In this document: positions 34,743-43,395 of the stretch, piece after piece
Layout of the letters: every line of letters starts with the position of its first letter
Position numbering within the stretch: the first letter of the stretch is position 1
NCBI GenBank assembly: GCA_913019975.1
Contig: CAJWBH010000003.1
Coordinates: forward strand, 124,001-188,000
From: Thalassolituus maritimus
Lineage (GTDB): Bacteria; Pseudomonadota; Gammaproteobacteria; Pseudomonadales; Oceanobacteraceae
Length of the DNA: 64,000 nt
Direction: 5' to 3'
Translations under genes and position numbers: made by a program
Notes under the pieces: model-generated
What the model was told of the DNA's origin: nothing
The model's database searches: none
What the model saw: only the letters and a program-made list of their open reading frames with translations

Positions 34743-35858
34743 ATGAGTACCACAGATGCACTGTTTCAACCGATAACGCTTGGCAAGCTCGAACTCAGCA
34801 ACCGTATCGTCATGGCGCCCATGACCCGCACCTACTCGCCGGGAAACGTGCCTAACGACCTGAACGTCGCCTATTACGAACGACGTGCAGCGAACGGAGT
34901 CGGTCTCATCATTACCGAGGGCACCTGTGTCGGACATAAAGGCGCAAACGGCTATGCCCGCGTTCCATTTATCTACGGTGAAGAAGCCTTAGCCGGCTGG
35001 AAGAAAGTGGTAGACGCTGTGCACGCTAAGGGCGGCAAAATCGCTCCTCAGCTATGGCACGTGGGCGCTGTCCGCAAAGAAGGTACCGAGCCTGATCCAT
35101 CCGTGCCCGGCTACAGTCCATCGGGCCTGTTCAAGCCCGGTCGCGAAACCGGCGTCGCAATGACAAAAGACGATATCAACGACGTCATCGAAGCCTTTGC
35201 TCAAGCCGCTGAAGATTCAAAACGCATTGGCTTTGATGCGGTTGAGATTCACGGCGCTCATGGTTACCTGATCGACCAATTCTTCTGGGAAGGAACAAAT
35301 CAGCGCGATGATGAGTACGGTGGTGACCAGGTAGCACGTACCCGTTTTGCCTGTGAAATCGTTCAGGCAATCCGTGATCGGGTCGGGCCTGATTTCCCGA
35401 TTATTTTCCGCTTCTCTCAATGGAAGCAACAAGACTACAGCGCACGCATGTGCAATACGCCGGAAGAGCTTGATGCGTTCCTGAAGCCGCTGGTAAATGC
35501 TGGCGTTGATATCTTCCACTGCTCTACTCGTCGCTTCTGGGAAAAAGAATTCGAAGGTTCTGATATGAATCTTGCTGGCTGGACCAGAAAACTGACCGGA
35601 AAGCCTGCGATTACTGTCGGCAGTGTGGGTCTGAATGCCGGCTTTATTGATGAAGATAAACGCGACATGATTGATGCATCGGGCGTTGCCCACGGCAACA
35701 TTAATGAACTGGCCGAGCGCTTGGGCAATGACGAGTTTGACCTCGTCGCTGTAGGCCGTGCCCTGCTGCAAGACCCTGAGTGGGTTATAAAAGTTCGTGA
35801 AGGTCGCTTTGACGAACTGACGGATTACAGTAAGAAAGCATTGATGGAATTAATATAA
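34743..35858 (+). CDS. NADH:flavin oxidoreductase, old yellow enzyme family
   Basis: The 371-residue FMN protein reduces activated C=C bonds of enones, nitroesters and similar electrophiles. NRIVMAPMTR is the N-terminal FMN-binding block, PQLWHVGAVR contacts the flavin, and DAVEIHGAHGYLIDQFFW holds the substrate-binding His/His pair. LVAVGRALLQDPEW binds the phosphate. The ATG at 34743 follows GGAG. It most resembles the NemA/12-oxophytodienoate reductase branch, with a typical RFS-W segment. It is monocistronic with a hairpin after the stop. Confidence 0.92.
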   Translation: MSTTDALFQPITLGKLELSNRIVMAPMTRTYSPGNVPNDLNVAYYERRAANGVGLIITEGTCVGHKGANGYARVPFIYGEEALAGWKKVVDAVHAKGGKIAPQLWHVGAVRKEGTEPDPSVPGYSPSGLFKPGRETGVAMTKDDINDVIEAFAQAAEDSKRIGFDAVEIHGAHGYLIDQFFWEGTNQRDDEYGGDQVARTRFACEIVQAIRDRVGPDFPIIFRFSQWKQQDYSARMCNTPEELDAFLKPLVNAGVDIFHCSTRRFWEKEFEGSDMNLAGWTRKLTGKPAITVGSVGLNAGFIDEDKRDMIDASGVAHGNINELAERLGNDEFDLVAVGRALLQDPEWVIKVREGRFDELTDYSKKALMELI

Positions 35859-35868
35859 GTTCATCAGA

Positions 35869-35893
35869 GCAGCATCACAGAGTCGTGATGCTG
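35869..35893. terminator. Hairpin terminator between the OYE and lipoprotein genes
   Basis: A perfect 10-bp stem GCAGCATCAC/GTGATGCTGC with a five-base loop lies between two convergent stop codons. The following ACCTCATTT is a poor U tract, so efficiency is uncertain. Confidence 0.65.
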
Positions 35894-35901
35894 CACCTCA
35901 T

Positions 35902-36297
35902 TTAATCAGCCAACTGCCAGCCGTTTTCAGTATCACGAAAACGAAATTCGGCTCGCTCAGTTACTTTCTGCCCTTTCTCGAATTTCCCATATTGCATTGA
36001 TAGTGCAAGCAACCCGAAACCGTTAAAGAAACTGCCCACCAGAGAATCTGGGGTTTCGTCCTTTAAAGACTCACTGAAGGTTTTATAGTCGGTCAGAAAT
36101 TCCAACTCATAGCGGACATCGGCTACATAAAACTCCTGATCCTTCCAGCCATTTAACTTTTCTACACTTACCACGCGAATCATATTGCTGACTGTCTTCT
36201 GCTGTGCAACAGACTCTTCAATCAGGGTGTCTGAAGGTGTGCCGCTACAGGCTGTGAGTACAATACACACACATAGCATCAATAGAGTTCTGAACAT
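35902..36297 (-). CDS. Small lipoprotein of unknown function
   Basis: The 131-residue product starts at the ATG at 36297, with AGGA upstream. It has a lipoprotein signal MFRTLLMLCVCIVLTACSG (lipobox LTAC, Cys17). The mature part is a small alpha/beta domain with FYVADVRYELEFLTDYKTF and TERAEFRFRDTENGWQL, reminiscent of NTF2-like or LptE-like small lipoproteins; this is only an impression. It is 27 bases downstream of a pirin gene on the same strand. No family recognised. Confidence 0.75.
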   Translation of the reverse strand: MFRTLLMLCVCIVLTACSGTPSDTLIEESVAQQKTVSNMIRVVSVEKLNGWKDQEFYVADVRYELEFLTDYKTFSESLKDETPDSLVGSFFNGFGLLALSMQYGKFEKGQKVTERAEFRFRDTENGWQLAD

Positions 36298-36324
36298 TGT
36301 TGTCCTCATTATTTCTGGGAGTCA

Positions 36325-37020
36325 TTATTCCGCTAAAACAGATTTAACTATAAGTAATCGGGTGTCATCGGTTTTGGCCAGATACTCACCTTCATCAGGA
36401 TAGAAAAGACTGCCGCGGAGAATCGTATGATTTCCTGCTTCCAGTTCACCTTGAAATAAGTAGCAAAGCCAGCCGTCCTGAAGTGACAGCAGTTCCTTTT
36501 CCATGAGACAAGAGATACTTAGTTCGGTATCTATACCCTGATACACAGTTGTCAGGCCACGACCAACATCGATGACAGTCTGGCTCGCCCTCTCGGAAAC
36601 GCTACCTGCCGGTTGAAGCCAAAGCTGTACCATACCCACAATATCAGCATCTGGGTTGATTTCATTGTGCATAAAACCGGATTTTCCCGAGCGTTGCACC
36701 ATAACCTGCCCGGCTTTAATTTCGACTAAGCCTTGAGTACTGTCTTCAGCTACGCTATCCGGTTGTACCTCTGCCGAGCCTTCATGATGAAGACGCCCGC
36801 GGGTAACGATACTGACAATATCGATGTCGCTGTGTTGATGACGCCCAGTGCTGCCACCCGGCTTAAAGTACGCGTGCGCAAGATACATTAACTGGCCCAA
36901 GCCCTCCCAGGTATCCTCACGCTTCTGATATCCGAACTGACGCGAGTCCATCACCAGAATGCGTTCTCTCACGCCCGCAAAACCGACGATATCCAGAGTG
37001 TCGTAATTTAACAGTCTCAT
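36325..37020 (-). CDS. Pirin-family bicupin protein
   Basis: The 231-residue protein has the pirin N-terminal cupin with HAYFKPGGSTGRHQHSDIDI, VSIVTRGRLHHEGS (metal-binding His residues) and SGFMHNEINPD. A second cupin lies in the C-terminal half. Bacterial pirins such as YhhW act as quercetinases or redox regulators; activity cannot be assigned. The ATG at 37020 is used; the longer in-frame extension has no signal. It borders the unknown two-gene cassette, which is divergent from it. Confidence 0.87.
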   Translation of the reverse strand: MRLLNYDTLDIVGFAGVRERILVMDSRQFGYQKREDTWEGLGQLMYLAHAYFKPGGSTGRHQHSDIDIVSIVTRGRLHHEGSAEVQPDSVAEDSTQGLVEIKAGQVMVQRSGKSGFMHNEINPDADIVGMVQLWLQPAGSVSERASQTVIDVGRGLTTVYQGIDTELSISCLMEKELLSLQDGWLCYLFQGELEAGNHTILRGSLFYPDEGEYLAKTDDTRLLIVKSVLAE

Positions 37021-37137
37021 AAGAAGTTGCTCTGCAAAAAAACGTCCAACGAATCCTGAGTGTGTGTTGTTTGGGGCCAGACCGACTGGTATTCTTGCAC
37101 ACCAATAGGACAGCAAAGCTGACAGGGAGCCTCAATA

Positions 37138-38202
37138 GTGTCAATGATCGTACATCACCGCCGTAAACTCGCCTACACTCTGGGCAGCAAAGCCGACACA
37201 CGCCAGTTTATTCCATTTTCAAAGAACACCAATACCAACCGAGGCCGCAAAGTATTTATCGACGCTGCTCTGGCGCCTTTGTTTGCTCATGCCTTTCAAT
37301 CGGATGAAGCCAGCGCATTACAAATGACCTCCAAAATTGAGCAGCTGGGCGCTTTAGGTGGCAATGTCACTGCCAACCAGAACACAGGTACGCCATTCGA
37401 ATATATGGAGAGTATTGGCAAGCTGGCGATTTACTATCAGATTCATCAAGGCTCTGAAGACAATCAAACTCCTGCCGGGGTGTATATCACAGGTGTTCAA
37501 CGGGCTTCTGAAGAAGGTGAAGACCAAGCTGGGCTATATCAAAGCTTTGAAGGTAAATCAGCTGAGGTACTCACGAAAATTGCTGAACACGAGCAAGGCT
37601 TTATCAAAGCGCATGCAAAAGCAACGCGGGCAGCAAGGGTACTTCAAACTCTTGCCGGGGTTGACGGCTGGGAGGTTCCAAACAGTTTTAATTTTTTCTA
37701 TATTCCAGCTGCGATTGAGAATGAGATGGGGCTATGGATGACACCGGATTCAAGAGCCATGCGCCCGGCCGTGGTTGCGAAAGAGCTTGCTAGTGTATTA
37801 AGTGAAACACAGAAGCACCGTAGTAATGGTAAACCGATAAAATGGCAGATCGAGGGTGACACGGTTAAGTTACTGCAATTAGCCGTAGAGCACTTACCCA
37901 ATCTACTAGATAAACACCACTTTATACTGACAAACCCCGTCGCTGACACCGCTCAGGTCGTTAATGCATTTCAGCGCCGAGGTGCCAAAATAGAGGGTAA
38001 ATTCACCGATAATAAAAGAGCGCTGGCATCGGCAAAAGTATCATCAGAAATAAGTTCGTCTAATACCGATCTGAAGGAGGCATTGGCCAAAGCTGGATCA
38101 GGTTCAAACACGGCCCTCTCAAACTACAACTCAAGTACTGGAAGCATAAAATCCAGCTTTATTGAATACGTTAAGAATTTAACTGGGACACTGGCATGGT
38201 AA
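37138..38202 (+). CDS. Unknown protein, first gene of a two-gene cassette
   Basis: The 354-residue protein starts at GTG with GGGAG eight bases upstream (an ATG two codons later is also possible). No signal peptide or membrane segment is clear. The N-terminal 80 residues are basic (VHHRRKLAYTLGSKADTRQF). The middle contains VLTKIAEHEQGFIKAHAKAT and NSFNFFYIPAAIENEMGLWM, followed by GKPIKWQIEGDTVKLLQLAV, whose strand-turn-helix arrangement loosely recalls an alpha/beta hydrolase core without a Ser nucleophile. The C-terminal 60 residues are Ser/Asn-rich. It overlaps the next gene by seven bases. I do not recognise the family; a secreted effector or toxin is one possibility. Confidence 0.7.
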   Translation: MSMIVHHRRKLAYTLGSKADTRQFIPFSKNTNTNRGRKVFIDAALAPLFAHAFQSDEASALQMTSKIEQLGALGGNVTANQNTGTPFEYMESIGKLAIYYQIHQGSEDNQTPAGVYITGVQRASEEGEDQAGLYQSFEGKSAEVLTKIAEHEQGFIKAHAKATRAARVLQTLAGVDGWEVPNSFNFFYIPAAIENEMGLWMTPDSRAMRPAVVAKELASVLSETQKHRSNGKPIKWQIEGDTVKLLQLAVEHLPNLLDKHHFILTNPVADTAQVVNAFQRRGAKIEGKFTDNKRALASAKVSSEISSSNTDLKEALAKAGSGSNTALSNYNSSTGSIKSSFIEYVKNLTGTLAW

Positions 38203-38909
38203 AACTTCTTACAGGACCAGATTTCTCGGACCAGGTAATATTCACGTTCACTACGGACGTTGCCAGCATATACATCCCTGTTCCGACTGCGAGCATAGAA
38301 AAAACCAAGTCCTGTGACACAGAAATTGGCTCACTGTCGGACCATGCAACGTACGATGTACCGTCAGAAGACTGGATGTCTTATAAGCGTGTTATGAGGA
38401 GTTCTTTTCAATACTACCGGAAGAGCTCCGGTTTAGAACTATCTTCTACCCATCTCATGGTACAAATCTTTCAGGTCAGTAAAGCGAGTGCCACTGTGAC
38501 AAGGCTATCCGTGGATGATGCAAAGCGCTACTTAATAGAGATAAGAGATCACCTTAAAGAAAAACTGATTGAAAATGATTTCAATCCAGATTTTTTTGTA
38601 TTTCCGAGTTCAATTGATGAAGCCGTGGAACTTAAATCAAATGGTATCCATTGGGCATATATGCGTACAGGATATGCTGAGCTTGGTCCACCAGATCTGT
38701 GTTTCGTTACTCCGCTTAGTTCAAATACTTTGCTGATGATTGAAGGAGACACAGGGGATTACAACTTTGAGCTACCCGACGGGCATAGCGACGCCATGCT
38801 ACTTGAGGCTGAAAACGACCTTTTCGATTTCATCAAATCCATCCGCATCGACTTCTCTCCAGAGATTCAGGCTCAGATCGACAAAGCCAGAACAACTGAA
38901 AGTGCCTGA
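38196..38909 (+). CDS. Unknown protein, second gene of a two-gene cassette
   Basis: The 237-residue soluble acidic protein has no signal peptide. Recognisable patches are SYKRVMRSSFQYYRKSSGLE, FFVFPSSIDEAVELKSNGIH followed by WAYMRTGYAELGPPDLCFVT, and FDFIKSIRIDFSPEIQAQI near the end. The alternating beta/alpha pattern, acidic charge and coupling to a larger unknown upstream gene are what one sees in immunity or chaperone partners, but there is no direct proof. Base composition is clearly lower in G+C than neighbours (down to about 35% in parts), suggesting transfer. Followed by YjbQ on the opposite strand. Confidence 0.7.
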   Translation: MVKLLTGPDFSDQVIFTFTTDVASIYIPVPTASIEKTKSCDTEIGSLSDHATYDVPSEDWMSYKRVMRSSFQYYRKSSGLELSSTHLMVQIFQVSKASATVTRLSVDDAKRYLIEIRDHLKEKLIENDFNPDFFVFPSSIDEAVELKSNGIHWAYMRTGYAELGPPDLCFVTPLSSNTLLMIEGDTGDYNFELPDGHSDAMLLEAENDLFDFIKSIRIDFSPEIQAQIDKARTTESA

Positions 38910-38925
38910 TCATTCGATTCCGGCA

Positions 38926-39345
38926 CTACTCTCCCTGCAGAGTAAGTACTAACCGACGACTACCACCGTAATCACGGTGCTCGCACAGGTATATTCCCTG
39001 CCAAGTCCCCAGAGCGAGCCTGCCATTCGTCACTGGAATGGTAAGAGATGGTCCAAGTAAGCTGGATTTAATATGGGCGGGCAGATCGTCAGGGCCTTCG
39101 TCATTGTGTTTGTAGTATGGCTGATTTTCAGGCACCAACCGGCTGAACACTTCTTCAAAGTCCACTCTCACTGTCGGGTCAGCGTTTTCGTTAATTGTCA
39201 GAGACGCTGAGGTGTGTTGAATAAACACATGAAGCAGACCAACGGAAACATCGGCAAGCTCAGGCAACGCCTGTTCAATCTCACGGGTAATTAAATGAAA
39301 GCCGCGAGCGCGAGCTTTTAACTGGATGGTTTTCTGGGTCCACAT
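38926..39345 (-). CDS. yjbQ: YjbQ / UPF0047 family protein
   Basis: The 139-residue beta-rich protein belongs to UPF0047, described as having weak thiamine-phosphate synthase activity. Hallmarks are [34 protein letters not shown], and [16 protein letters not shown] with the conserved His residues. The start is [11 protein letters not shown] at 39345; three upstream in-frame codons have no signal. It lies downstream of ffh on the same strand, separated by 189 bases with a long palindrome. Confidence 0.92.
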   Translation of the reverse strand: MWTQKTIQLKARARGFHLITREIEQALPELADVSVGLLHVFIQHTSASLTINENADPTVRVDFEEVFSRLVPENQPYYKHNDEGPDDLPAHIKSSLLGPSLTIPVTNGRLALGTWQGIYLCEHRDYGGSRRLVLTLQGE

Positions 39346-39423
39346 AGGCGACACCTTGTGTCAGAAAATAAGTGATATTCGGAGCGGGATATATCTATGA
39401 AATGAAGAAGCGTCAGCGAGGCC

Positions 39424-39508
39424 GCAACAACATGGCGCAGAATTTTATGGAAGCGGAGCGTATTGTAATACGTGAGCATTCCGGAAAACTCTGCAACACA
39501 GTTGTTGC
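39424..39508. repeat. 85-base imperfect palindrome downstream of ffh
   Basis: The outer arms GCAACAAC (39424-39431) and GTTGTTGC (39501-39508), inner arms GCAGA/TCTGC, and central CGTATT-GT-AATACG (39459-39472) form a long hairpin on either strand. Further pairing (GAAGC with GCTTC) extends the fold outward. No ORF is inside. It could be a terminator/processing structure or a small mobile hairpin element. Confidence 0.75.
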
Positions 39509-39534
39509 AACGCAGCTAGCTTCGGGCCAGCTGC

Positions 39535-40941
39535 TTAGCGCATCATAGGAGGCATCCCACCCGGCGGCATACCACCACCGCCCGGACCACCTGGTCCTCC
39601 CATGCCGCCCATAGCGCGCATCATTTTCTTCATGCCACCTTTGGCCGTGACCTTTTTCATCATTTTCTGCATTTGCTTGTGCTGCTTCAGAACGCGATTC
39701 ACATCCTGAATCTGCGTACCAGAACCCGCTGCAATACGCTTTTTGCGTGAGCCGTTGATTTTGTCCGGGAAGCGGCGTTCATCAAGGGTCATAGAGAAAA
39801 TGATGGATTCCATCTGCTTAAACTGGCCTTCCGCAGCGGTCGTCTGCTTGGCCATAGCACCCAGGTTACCCATACCCGGCAGCTTATCCAGCATACCTGT
39901 CAGGCCGCCCATGTTTTTCATCTGCTGAATCTGATCAAGGAAGTCTTCCAGATCGAAGCCTTTGCCTGTTTTCAGTTTCTTGGCAAGCTTGTCGGCTTTC
40001 GACTTATCGATCTTACGTTCTGCTTCTTCGATCAGGGTGAGAACGTCACCCATATCGAGAATACGTGAAGCAACACGGTCAGGGTGGAAAGGCTCGAGCG
40101 CGTCGGTCTTTTCGCCCATCCCCATAAACTTGATCGGCTTACCCGTAATATGACGCACTGACAGAGCTGCACCACCGCGCGCATCACCATCTGCCTTGGT
40201 CAGTACAACACCGGTCAGAGGCAAGGCATCATTAAATGCCTTGGCTGTATTCGCAGCGTCCTGACCTGTCATCGCGTCGACGACAAAGAGAGTCTCAATC
40301 GGCGTAATAGCAGCGTGGAGATCTTTGATCTCACCCATCATCTGCTCATCGACTGTCAGACGACCCGCGGTATCCACCAACAGAACATCGTACGCACCAC
40401 GGCGGGCAGCATCGATCGCGCCTTTAGCGATATCGATCGGTTTTTCATCTGCCGTCGATGGGTGAAAGCCAGCACCGACTTCATTCGCCAGAGTTTCAAG
40501 CTGTTTGATCGCCGCAGGACGATACACGTCCGCAGAAACCACCATCACTTTCTTTTTCTCGCGCTCAGCAAGATACTTCGCAAGCTTACCAACGGTCGTT
40601 GTTTTACCTGCGCCCTGCAGACCCGCCATCATCACGATGGCTGGAGGCTGTGTCGCCAGGTTCAGTTTTTCGTTGGCTTCGCCCATGACACTTTGCAGTT
40701 CTTCATGGACGATTTTCAGGAATACCTGACCAGGGTTGAGGCTCTTCAGTACATCGGTACCGACAGCACGCTCTTTGACCTGCGCGGTAAAATCTTTTAC
40801 GACCGGCAGGGCCACGTCGGCTTCCAACAGCGCCATGCGCACTTCACGCATGGTGCCTTTGATATTCTCTTCGGTCAGCTTCGCCTGGCCAGTAATGCCT
40901 TTTAAGGCACTGCCCAAGCGGTCGGTAAGGCTTTCAAACAT
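39535..40941 (-). CDS. ffh: Signal recognition particle protein Ffh
   Basis: Ffh binds 4.5S RNA and signal peptides, delivering ribosomes to FtsY at the membrane. The 468-residue protein has the N domain (1-90), the G domain with G1 GLQGAGKT (107-114), DTAGR and TKADGDARGG, and the Met-rich M domain. The M domain's RNA-binding core includes RKKRIAAGSGTQIQDVNRVL. It ends in a Gly/Pro/Met tail. In many gammaproteobacteria ffh is followed by rpsP-rimM-trmD; here yjbQ follows instead. It is divergent from ypjD, as in E. coli. Confidence 0.97.
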   Translation of the reverse strand: MFESLTDRLGSALKGITGQAKLTEENIKGTMREVRMALLEADVALPVVKDFTAQVKERAVGTDVLKSLNPGQVFLKIVHEELQSVMGEANEKLNLATQPPAIVMMAGLQGAGKTTTVGKLAKYLAEREKKKVMVVSADVYRPAAIKQLETLANEVGAGFHPSTADEKPIDIAKGAIDAARRGAYDVLLVDTAGRLTVDEQMMGEIKDLHAAITPIETLFVVDAMTGQDAANTAKAFNDALPLTGVVLTKADGDARGGAALSVRHITGKPIKFMGMGEKTDALEPFHPDRVASRILDMGDVLTLIEEAERKIDKSKADKLAKKLKTGKGFDLEDFLDQIQQMKNMGGLTGMLDKLPGMGNLGAMAKQTTAAEGQFKQMESIIFSMTLDERRFPDKINGSRKKRIAAGSGTQIQDVNRVLKQHKQMQKMMKKVTAKGGMKKMMRAMGGMGGPGGPGGGGMPPGGMPPMMR

Positions 40942-41114
40942 CTTGATGACTCTGTCTGACGGTAAATAAATAAGTAGGTGAGTATACCGCGTTGCCCCTC
41001 AGGTTCCCAATGCTGCAACACTGCAGCTTTACAAGTAGCCCGGGCTGGCATGATTGCACTTCCTTGAGGTGGCCCCTTATGCGACACTGGCGCTATTCGT
41101 GTTGGGGAAGTTTC

Positions 41115-41915
41115 ATGACAGCATTAGCGTTGGCAGTACCGGCTGCCGGTTTTTATCTGTTTGCCGCTTTGCGCCAGCTACTTGTCATCAAGGGCAGCAA
41201 AGCACCACAGCGAGGCCTGTTGCTGGGCTTTGCATCAATTGGCGCACTTCTGCACCTGGCATCACTGTCTGTCACGCTGGTCAGTGAACATGCTCTCAAT
41301 ATGGCCATGTTTCAGGTCGGTTCGCTGATCGCACTGATTATTACCCTGCTTCTTCTGTTTTCAGCCTGGCGCAAACCCGTCGACAATCTGTTCACTGGCC
41401 TGCTACCGATGGGGGCGGTTGTCGCCGTACTGGCGGCTGTGATCCAGCATCAGGTACTGTTAACCGACCTTAGTTACGCGCTGATCTGGCACATACTGCT
41501 ATCGATCGTTGCCTTCAGCCTGTTCACCATCGCGTCGGTGCAGGCAATTCTGGTTATTCTTCAGGACAGAAACCTGCGGAAGCATCAGACCCGGGGCCTA
41601 ATACGCTCCCTACCGCCGCTGCAGACCATGGATGCCCTGTTATTCGAAATTCTGTGGTTGGCGATGCTACTGCTGACCGCCTCTTTCGTTGTTGGCTTGC
41701 CAGCCGTTGAGAGCCTGAGCAGTCAACACCTGATCCATAAAGTGGCATTCTCACTGGTCGGCTGGATTGTCTTTGCGACTCTGCTCTTCGGTCGATACCG
41801 CTTTGGCTGGCGCGGCCCCGTCGCCAGCAAATGGACTCTGACCGGCACCGGCTTTCTGATTCTCGCCTACTTTGGTACTCAGTTTGTACTGGAGTATGTG
41901 CTCGACCGGGCCTGA
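41115..41915 (+). CDS. ypjD: YpjD-type cytochrome c assembly-like membrane protein
   Basis: The 266-residue protein has about eight hydrophobic segments and belongs to the CcsA/HemX-like cytochrome_C_asm family in the YpjD branch. Signatures include LIWHILLSIVAFSLFTIASV and a C-terminal GWRGPVASKWTLTG. His residues in the membrane helices could bind haem, but the function is unproven. The ATG at 41115 follows GGGGAAG. The ffh-ypjD-corB order is the same as in enterobacteria. Confidence 0.9.
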   Translation: MTALALAVPAAGFYLFAALRQLLVIKGSKAPQRGLLLGFASIGALLHLASLSVTLVSEHALNMAMFQVGSLIALIITLLLLFSAWRKPVDNLFTGLLPMGAVVAVLAAVIQHQVLLTDLSYALIWHILLSIVAFSLFTIASVQAILVILQDRNLRKHQTRGLIRSLPPLQTMDALLFEILWLAMLLLTASFVVGLPAVESLSSQHLIHKVAFSLVGWIVFATLLFGRYRFGWRGPVASKWTLTGTGFLILAYFGTQFVLEYVLDRA

Positions 41916-41999
41916 GCCTTCAGACCGGTCAGCCAGCCGCTTGACACCCTAACGTCAGTGCCTATGATGGCGGAATCGTATCAGTTATAGGACACCGTC

Positions 42000-43286
42000 T
42001 TGAACGACGTTCCCTTGAGTGTGCTCTTCGGCATACTTGCTCTTTTAATCGTGTTGTCAGGTTTCTTCTCAAGCTCTGAAACCGGCATGATGTCTCTCAA
42101 CCGCTACCGTCTGCGCCACCTCGCCAAGAGTAAGCACAAAGGAGCCATGCGCTCGGTTAAGCTTCTTGAGAAGCCAGACCGGATGATCGGTACCATTCTC
42201 ACCGGCAACAATCTGGTGAACTTTGCTGCGGCTGCCTTAGCAACCATCATCAGCCAGCGGCTATGGCCGGACAATCCGGATCTGGCGGTGTTCGTAAACA
42301 CCATACTGTTCACCCTGATTGTGTTGATCTTCGCAGAACTGACACCGAAGACTCTGGCAGCGATTGCGCCGGAGAAAATCGCCTTCCCGGCCTCATCGAT
42401 CCTTTTGTGGCTGCAATGGGCGCTTCATCCAGCGGTGTGGTTTGTTAATACTATTGCCAACTGGTTGCTTAAACTGGTTCGTGTTGATGTCGCCAATGCG
42501 ACACCAGACAACCTGAGTACCGAAGAACTGCGTACCGTAGTCCGCGAAGCGGGCTCTATGATACCGAAACGTCACCAGCACATGCTGATCTCCATTCTTG
42601 ACCTGGAGAAGATGACGGTGAACGACATTATGGTGCCGCGAAACGAAGTGGTGGGTATCGACCTCGACGACCCGCTGAGCGACATCATTCAGCAGCTGCG
42701 TACCACGCAACACACGCGCCTGCCTGTCTTCCGCGGAGACATCAACAATGTCGTCGGCGTTCTGCATACCCGGAATATCAGCCGCTTTCTTTCATCCGGT
42801 GAATACCTGAAAGAAGACATCGAAAAGCTTTCGCGCGAGCCTTACTTCATCCCTGAGAGCACGCCTCTGCATACCCAGTTGTTTAACTTTCAGAAGTATC
42901 AGCGTCGCATTGCACTTGTGGTCGATGAATACGGTGATGTTCATGGCATCTGCACTCTCGAGGACATTCTCGAAGAGATCGTCGGCGAGTTTACGACCGA
43001 TGTTGCCGCAGCCAGCTCGCCGGATGTTCATCCGCAGGAAGACGGCAGTTTCATCATTGATGGCACCGCTTTCGTCCGCGATGTAAACAAGTCGATGCAC
43101 TGGGAATTACCGATTGATGGGCCAAAATCCGTGAGCGGCCTGATCGTCGAGTACCTGGAGCATATTCCTGAATCTCCCGTCTGCCTCCGCATTGGCCGCT
43201 ACCGTATTGAAATCATGCAGATCAAAGACAACACGATACGCAGTGCCAAAGTAACGATTGACCCGAATATCCGCGACGACGACTGA
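42000..43286 (+). CDS. corB: CorB/YfjD family CNNM-type transporter
   Basis: The 428-residue protein has an N-terminal CNNM (DUF21) membrane domain with SGFFSSSETGMMSLNRYRLR and AELTPKTLAA. A CBS pair follows (NDIMVPRNEVVGID; VDEYGDVHGICTLEDILEEI), and a C-terminal CorC_HlyC domain (about 340-425). Family members take part in Mg2+/Co2+ export or balance. The start is TTG with AGGA seven bases upstream; the next in-frame Met lies within the first helix and would truncate it. It lies 84 bases after ypjD. Confidence 0.9.
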   Translation: MNDVPLSVLFGILALLIVLSGFFSSSETGMMSLNRYRLRHLAKSKHKGAMRSVKLLEKPDRMIGTILTGNNLVNFAAAALATIISQRLWPDNPDLAVFVNTILFTLIVLIFAELTPKTLAAIAPEKIAFPASSILLWLQWALHPAVWFVNTIANWLLKLVRVDVANATPDNLSTEELRTVVREAGSMIPKRHQHMLISILDLEKMTVNDIMVPRNEVVGIDLDDPLSDIIQQLRTTQHTRLPVFRGDINNVVGVLHTRNISRFLSSGEYLKEDIEKLSREPYFIPESTPLHTQLFNFQKYQRRIALVVDEYGDVHGICTLEDILEEIVGEFTTDVAAASSPDVHPQEDGSFIIDGTAFVRDVNKSMHWELPIDGPKSVSGLIVEYLEHIPESPVCLRIGRYRIEIMQIKDNTIRSAKVTIDPNIRDDD

Positions 43287-43395
43287 CAGGTTTTTCTGAC
43301 CTGCGAATGTCCGCCGATGCCGCTGGGGTATAACTGCCCCAGCGGAGCCGCTACAATATGACCCCACTTTTTCAGAGCCACCGAAACGAATTGTC

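Noticed and set aside
37138-38909. Prophage or integrated element
   Set aside because: Despite lower G+C, no integrase, phage structural gene, direct repeat or tRNA flank was found, so only a small acquired cassette can be claimed.
39404-39530. 4.5S SRP RNA gene next to ffh
   Set aside because: The palindrome is RNA-hairpin-like, but it lacks the conserved GGAA tetraloop and the asymmetric loop of the Ffh-binding domain.
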